From: Micavibrio sp. UBA5572
GTDB lineage: Bacteria; Pseudomonadota; Alphaproteobacteria; Micavibrionales; Micavibrionaceae
Assembly (NCBI GenBank): GCA_002425415.1
Contig: DIMG01000027.1
Span: forward strand, 5,827 to 69,826
DNA: 64,000 bases
Reading direction: 5' to 3'
The notes below the pieces were generated by a model. That model ran no database searches, was not told the origin of the DNA, and saw nothing but the letters and a program-made list of their open reading frames with translations. The translations under genes and the position numbers were made by a program. Positions 60,288 to 64,000 of this stretch are shown in pieces. Each line of letters opens with the position of its first letter. Positions within the stretch are counted from its first letter, which is position 1.

Positions 60288-61076
60288 ATGGAGCAAGAAA
60301 CGTTTGTAAGTCAAGGCCGGGCACGGCTTTCCACTGTTTTGCAAACGGCGGGAAAGCTGGTGTCTATTGATGACGCTGCTGAGGCACTTGACCTTGAAAG
60401 GCAGGACGCTGCCAAAATACTGGCCCGCTGGACGCATCAGGGCTGGCTGGCGCGGGTCGGTCCCGGCCTTTACGCCCCTATACCGGTGGACGCCCTTACA
60501 ACGCAGCAGGTTATAGAAGACCCGTGGATACTGGCACCTTCGCTTTTCGGCCCCTGTTATATCGGCGGATGGACGGCGGCAGGCCACCACGATTTCACGG
60601 AACAAATATTCCGCAGCATCTTCGTTTTTACAACTCATCAAGTGCGTCATAAAACGCAGACCTATCATGGAACCGATTTTGCTCTGAAGCACACGAAAGA
60701 AGAAAATCTGTTCGGCCTTAAAACGCTTTGGCGCGGCGGTACGAAGCTGTCCATATCCGATAAGCACCGCACGATTGTCGATATGCTCGATACGCCGGAG
60801 ACGGGCGGCGGCATCACGCATGTTTTTGAATGCCTTAAAGCCTACCTGAAAGATCAAGAATCGGATATAAATCAATTGATTGATTATGCCGCGCGGCTTG
60901 GCAACGGTGCCGTATTCAAGAGGCTTGGTTTTCTGGCAGAACAAGCAGGCGTCGAAGCTTTACTTCAGCCCTGCCGTGACCGCATGACAACCGGAAACGC
61001 CAAGCTTGATCCCGCTATTTCCAGCCCGCGTCTGATCAGTAAATGGAATCTCTGGATTCCTGAAACCTGGGCTTAA
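60288..61076 (+). CDS. abiEi: AbiEi-type antitoxin and repressor (type IV toxin-antitoxin)
   Basis: A 262-residue protein. The N-terminal winged helix (about 10-60) reads LVSIDDAAEALDLERQDAAK, then WLARVGPGLYAPIP. The C-terminal antitoxin domain includes YIGGWTAAGHHDFTEQIFRS and TLWRGGTKLSISDKHRTIVD. It counters AbiEii without direct binding and represses the operon. The ATG at 60288 is chosen; an in-frame GTG at 60261 lies within the operator palindrome. The toxin gene begins 12 bases after its stop. Confidence 0.9.
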   Translation: MEQETFVSQGRARLSTVLQTAGKLVSIDDAAEALDLERQDAAKILARWTHQGWLARVGPGLYAPIPVDALTTQQVIEDPWILAPSLFGPCYIGGWTAAGHHDFTEQIFRSIFVFTTHQVRHKTQTYHGTDFALKHTKEENLFGLKTLWRGGTKLSISDKHRTIVDMLDTPETGGGITHVFECLKAYLKDQESDINQLIDYAARLGNGAVFKRLGFLAEQAGVEALLQPCRDRMTTGNAKLDPAISSPRLISKWNLWIPETWA

Positions 61077-61088
61077 CGGAAGGAACCC

Positions 61089-62516
61089 ATGATCGACCGC
61101 CGTGAAATTCTGGCCATGGCCGCCACCGTAAGCCTGCGCCCGGACGTTATCGAGAAAGATTACGTCTTGGGATGGCTGCTGGCCGGTATATATAATCATC
61201 CGGCGATAAATAAAAACTGGGTGTTCAAGGGCGGAACCTGTCTTAAAAAATGCTATTTCGAAACGTACCGGTTTTCTGAGGATCTCGATTTCACGCTGAC
61301 CGATGAAAGCCAGATTGACAAAGACTTTCTGCGCAGCACATTCGAAACCATAGCCGAATGGGTATATGAACAGACGGGGATCGAGGTTCCGAAAGACGGC
61401 CTGTCCTTTGACATCTACACCAATCCGCGCGGAAAAATATCATGCCAGGGAAAAGTTTCTTACCGCGGCCCTGTTTCGCCAACCTCAGGCGGATATCCAA
61501 AAATCAAACTTGATCTGACAGCGGATGAAAAGCTGGTGTTGTCGCCTGCGCTGCAGCCCGTTTACCATCCTTATTCGGATGAGCCGGAGGGCGGCATTCA
61601 GGCGCTTTGCTACGTCTATGAAGAAGTGTTCGGCGAAAAATTCAGGGCATTGGCGGAAAGAACCCGCCCCCGCGATTTATACGATGTGGTCAATCTGTTC
61701 AGAAACTCAACCATCAAACCGGCGGCAGGCGTTCTTCTCGATATTCTGCGGCAGAAATGTGAATTTAAAGGGATCGCCGTGCCGGTTTTGGCCGATCTTG
61801 AATCACACAAAGAAAGCCTGGAAGGCTCGTGGGCGAGTATGCTGGGACACCAGTTGCCGAACCTTCCGCCGGTTGAAAGTTACTGGAATGAATTGCCCGC
61901 CATTTTTGAATGGATCGAACATGGACACGAGCCGGTCATTCCGACAGCATACCCGTTAAAGCCCGGGGAAACGATTATCCGCGAACGTCCTGGCCGCAGT
62001 CTGACAGTACGGCATGGAGCACAGCATATCGAGATCATACGCTTTGCTGCGGCCAACAGGCTTTGTGTTGAACTGGATTACGATCATAAAACGCGGATTA
62101 TAGAACCTTACTCTTTGCGTCAAACACAGGACGGCAATATCATTCTCCATGCTCTCCGGGCCGATGATGGGCAGCACAGAAGTTACCGCGTTGACCGAAT
62201 TCAAGGCGCGCGAGTGACGAACAGGGCCTTTACGCCGCGTTATGAGGTTGAACTGACCTCGAGCGGGCCGGTTGTTTTAGCCCCGACCGTTGCCGAATCC
62301 AGAAAAATAAAACCATTCGGTACATCCATCCGAAGAGCAACCCGGCCTGTCAGAAGAACAGGCTCTTCTTCTTTCGGGCCTAAATACGTTTTTCAATGCC
62401 CCATGTGTCAAAAAAAATTCACACGCAGCAAGCATGATTCCAAGCTTAATAAGCATAAGGACAAAAATGGCTATCCCTGTTCTGGCCGGACAGGATACTT
62501 AACGGAGGTAAAGTAA
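61089..62516 (+). CDS. abiEii: AbiEii-type nucleotidyltransferase toxin with WYL-like and zinc-finger-like C-terminus
   Basis: A 475-residue protein. The N-terminal 270 residues are an AbiEii/AbiGii nucleotidyltransferase: VIEKDYVLGWLL (about 19-30), FKGGTCLKK (45-53), RFSEDLDFTL (61-70) and RPRDLYDVVNLF. Such toxins add nucleotides to the tRNA 3' end. Residues about 305-390 resemble a WYL domain (CVELDYDHKTRIIEPYSLRQ; SYRVDRI; TPRYEVEL). The last 40 residues hold CPMCQKKF with later His and Cys, zinc-finger-like. It is longer than classical AbiEii (about 300). Confidence 0.88.
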   Translation: MIDRREILAMAATVSLRPDVIEKDYVLGWLLAGIYNHPAINKNWVFKGGTCLKKCYFETYRFSEDLDFTLTDESQIDKDFLRSTFETIAEWVYEQTGIEVPKDGLSFDIYTNPRGKISCQGKVSYRGPVSPTSGGYPKIKLDLTADEKLVLSPALQPVYHPYSDEPEGGIQALCYVYEEVFGEKFRALAERTRPRDLYDVVNLFRNSTIKPAAGVLLDILRQKCEFKGIAVPVLADLESHKESLEGSWASMLGHQLPNLPPVESYWNELPAIFEWIEHGHEPVIPTAYPLKPGETIIRERPGRSLTVRHGAQHIEIIRFAAANRLCVELDYDHKTRIIEPYSLRQTQDGNIILHALRADDGQHRSYRVDRIQGARVTNRAFTPRYEVELTSSGPVVLAPTVAESRKIKPFGTSIRRATRPVRRTGSSSFGPKYVFQCPMCQKKFTRSKHDSKLNKHKDKNGYPCSGRTGYLTEVK

Positions 62517-62569
62517 GGGCAGGACAGAGAATAACGTACACCGCTCGCGCTTTGCTTTTTCGCTGTCGT

Positions 62570-62662
62570 TCATTTGACCTCCACCGGTTTGCCGTAAGGG
62601 TCGAAACCTTCGCATAGTTCGTGTCTGAAGGCGTAACCGCGTGGATTGGAAATAATTGAATT
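62570..62662 (-). pseudogene. Possible 3' remnant of a reverse-strand gene
   Basis: On the reverse strand, 30 codons end in a stop and read like protein (NPRGYAFRHELCEGFDPYGK, then PVEVK), preceded at once by an in-frame stop. No start or ribosome site. It may be the tail of a gene cut when the AbiE module was inserted. The rest of 62517-62709 shows only an A/T-rich segment before the next gene. Confidence 0.3.
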
Positions 62663-62709
62663 TTAAAATCATGTAAAATGATATAAATTTTCTACGATTG
62701 GAGATTTAT

Positions 62710-63054
62710 ATGAGTATTGAATTTTTATCGGCTTTTGGATTGGGCGCGTTAGTGACTGCGATTTTTCAAGCTTTTTTTAATTTGTATCAAAATAAAAAAG
62801 CATTGTCTTTTCAAGAAAAGAAAGAGGCTTATGTAGGATTGCTGCAAGCTTATCATGAAGCCGCCGTTGAAAATTCTGAAAAAGCAGCAAAACACTTTGC
62901 TTATTGGCAAATGCGGTGTGAACTGATCTCAAATGCAAAAGTTAGAAAAGCTATTCAGGATATCGTTGATACAAACGAAGATAAACTTAAACGTTATGAC
63001 GCGCATGAAAGATTGAAACAAGCACTTAGGAAAGATTTGGGTATATCATTATAA
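62710..63054 (+). CDS. Small membrane-anchored hypothetical protein
   Basis: A 114-residue protein with one N-terminal membrane helix (FLSAFGLGALVTAIFQAFFN) and a charged helical cytoplasmic part (EKKEAYVGLLQAYHEAAVEN; VRKAIQDIVDTNEDKLKRYD). The ATG at 62710 has GGAG upstream. Small proteins of this layout occur in defence islands, but no function is known to me. AT-rich. Its 3' end overlaps the truncated metallophosphoesterase by 29 bases, tail to tail. Confidence 0.6.
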   Translation: MSIEFLSAFGLGALVTAIFQAFFNLYQNKKALSFQEKKEAYVGLLQAYHEAAVENSEKAAKHFAYWQMRCELISNAKVRKAIQDIVDTNEDKLKRYDAHERLKQALRKDLGISL

Positions 63055-63412
63055 ACATACACGTTTTGTAATTACCGCCCTCAAAATCCGTCCACATCGT
63101 GCCGCCATAGAAATGAACACCGTCAATTTCGACGGTGCTGTTTTTCAGATAATGAACATTCGGCAGTTTCCGGCTGATCCATTCCAGCGCCACTCTTTCG
63201 GCCACGTCCATATTGGTGTTGTAATACTCGTGATTGCCGGAAATGTAGATCACTGGCTTATTCCAGAACTTCAGCAAGAATTTAAGCGGGTTATAATGTT
63301 TAAAGCTGACAATATCTCCAGCCAGTAACATGACATCGCCATCAATATCAGTCGGCGGATGCCAGTTGTGCCCAAATTCCAGATGCACATCGCTGTAAGT
63401 GATTATTTTCAT
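63026..63412 (-). pseudogene. Metallophosphoesterase, C-terminal half missing
   Basis: Calcineurin-like phosphoesterase with the first three metal motifs: SDVHLEFGH (about 7-15), LAGDIVSF (about 31-38) and GNHEYYN (about 59-65). The protein stops at about 128 residues, where relatives run to about 250 with the two His motifs (GHxH type) that complete the metal site. Normal homology ends after GTMWTDFEGGNY (near 63070), followed by a short unrelated tail. It was probably cut by the arrival of the neighbouring hypothetical/AbiE block and is inactive. Ribosome site AAAGGGATCC precedes its ATG. Confidence 0.75.
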
Positions 63413-63538
63413 GGGATCCCTTTCGTTTGAAGCGTTTTGGTGATGAACGCTTCATTCGCGGGGACAGTCAAATCCATATTTGCATGAAATTTAGACTAAA
63501 AAATTGATTTTATTGCTATTTTACATCACAGTAAAAAT

Positions 63539-64000
63539 ATGGGTAACGCATTGGAGCAACTAAAAAAGCGTCTTCGACCCGGTCAGATCTATCGAAGGGC
63601 TGAGCTGGCGCGTTATAGCAGCACCGTTGACAGGCATCTGCAGCAGCTTGTGGCTGACAAAACCCTACAGAAGCTCATGAATGGCGTTTATTACTACCCC
63701 AAAAAGGCTTCCTTTGGTGCTGTGCCGCCAGACGATGAAAAGCTGGTGGGTGCCTTTTTGAAGGATGACAATTTTTATCTGGCTTCCTTAAATGCCTATA
63801 ATTCTCTGGGAGTTGGTACTACACAGCTATACAATGAAAGGCTGGTGTATAATCATAAGCGTGATGGGTATTTTACGTTGGCCGGTCGTTCTTTTTATTT
63901 TGTAAAGCGGCCTCGCTTTCCAAAAACCGCCAGCTCTGAATTCTTATTGGTGGATCTTTGGCCTATTCTATTATCGACGAAGGAACGACTGTATTCGGCG
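63539..64000 (+). CDS. AbiEi-like / DUF6088 antitoxin, 3' end outside window
   Basis: The frame is open from ATG 63539 to the last base (154 codons). The N-terminal winged helix (LRPGQIYRRAELARYSSTVD; LMNGVYYYPKKASFG) and the following FYLASLNAYNSLGVGTTQLY match DUF6088/AbiEi-type antitoxins. It is distinct from the AbiEi at 60288, and a cognate AbiEii toxin is expected just beyond the window. A small dyad (TTTTAC ... GTAAAA) directly precedes the start. The clear inverted repeat GAAGCGTT/AACGCTTC (63429-63453) lies in the divergent promoter region. Confidence 0.75.
   Translation, partial: MGNALEQLKKRLRPGQIYRRAELARYSSTVDRHLQQLVADKTLQKLMNGVYYYPKKASFGAVPPDDEKLVGAFLKDDNFYLASLNAYNSLGVGTTQLYNERLVYNHKRDGYFTLAGRSFYFVKRPRFPKTASSEFLLVDLWPILLSTKERLYSA

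Noticed and set aside
60237..60944. Reverse-strand frame of 235 codons opposite abiEi
   Set aside because: It covers the operator palindrome and is antisense to a clear AbiEi gene; its Cys/Arg-rich composition is typical of a shadow frame.
1..64000. CRISPR arrays, rRNA, tRNA, insertion sequences
   Set aside because: No regularly spaced repeats, no rRNA or tRNA signatures and no transposase genes were seen. The clustered repeats at 52542-52713 are irregular in spacing and orientation, unlike CRISPR.

Overview
The window is accessory DNA from a Gram-negative chromosome, most likely an alphaproteobacterium. The evidence for this is indirect: a CzcA-type metal pump, a serine recombinase paired with DUF2924, and a DUF6362/UmuD/primase early block, a combination typical of alphaproteobacterial prophages. 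No rRNA, tRNA or CRISPR array was recognised, so the lineage is an inference. Base composition is patchy: the phage late genes are of middling GC, while the defence genes at 17.4-18.6 and 29.2-44.4 kb are clearly AT-rich.

Layout. (1) 1-2989: 3' part of czcA and an overlapping czcD-like metal exporter, closed by a strong terminator. (2) 3136-30676: late half of a lambda-like siphophage. It runs from a cos-like site through a cytosine methylase, a ParB-methylase, TerS/TerL, gpW, portal, S49 protease with nested scaffold, D, E, FI/FII, tail genes with a G/GT frameshift pair, tape measure, an RCC1-repeat tail protein, an NlpC/P60 protein, tip protein J, holin and lysozyme. Foreign genes interrupt it: a glyoxalase-related protein, a HEPN/Toprim protein and a DUF4268 nuclease. 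(3) 30649-44396: defence island with an HTH-HsdR-HsdM-HsdS-Abi operon; a double-GHKL histidine-kinase-like protein with a response regulator, converging on a third cytosine methylase; and an XRE/ImmA-IrrE operon. (4) 44493-56317: a second mobile element with serine recombinase, DUF2924, UmuD-like protease, HipBA, primase-helicase, an iteron-like repeat cluster, DUF6362, a second cos-like site, its own TerS, a second cytosine methylase and a ParB-methylase truncated by a deletion. (5) 56351-64000: a 5'-truncated DUF2779 gene, a GmrSD-type restriction enzyme, an orphan XRE regulator, an AbiE toxin-antitoxin pair behind two palindromic operators, a truncated metallophosphoesterase and the start of a second AbiEi-like gene.

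How it fits together. The two mobile elements share a cos-like block and a Dcm/ParB-methylase cassette but encode different TerS proteins. They may be two related prophages in tandem with deletions, or a prophage next to a packaging-competent satellite. Between and inside them lie at least six candidate anti-phage modules. The strongest candidate for an undescribed system is 37455-42234: a protein with an N-terminal MutL/Hsp90-type GHKL ATPase and a C-terminal histidine-kinase core, a receiver-domain partner with an unrecognised output domain, and a cytosine methylase. The second major observation is a conserved overlapping reading frame inside both phage cytosine-methylase genes. An internal 126-bp duplication there has diverged in a way that preserves the overlapping frame rather than the methylase frame.
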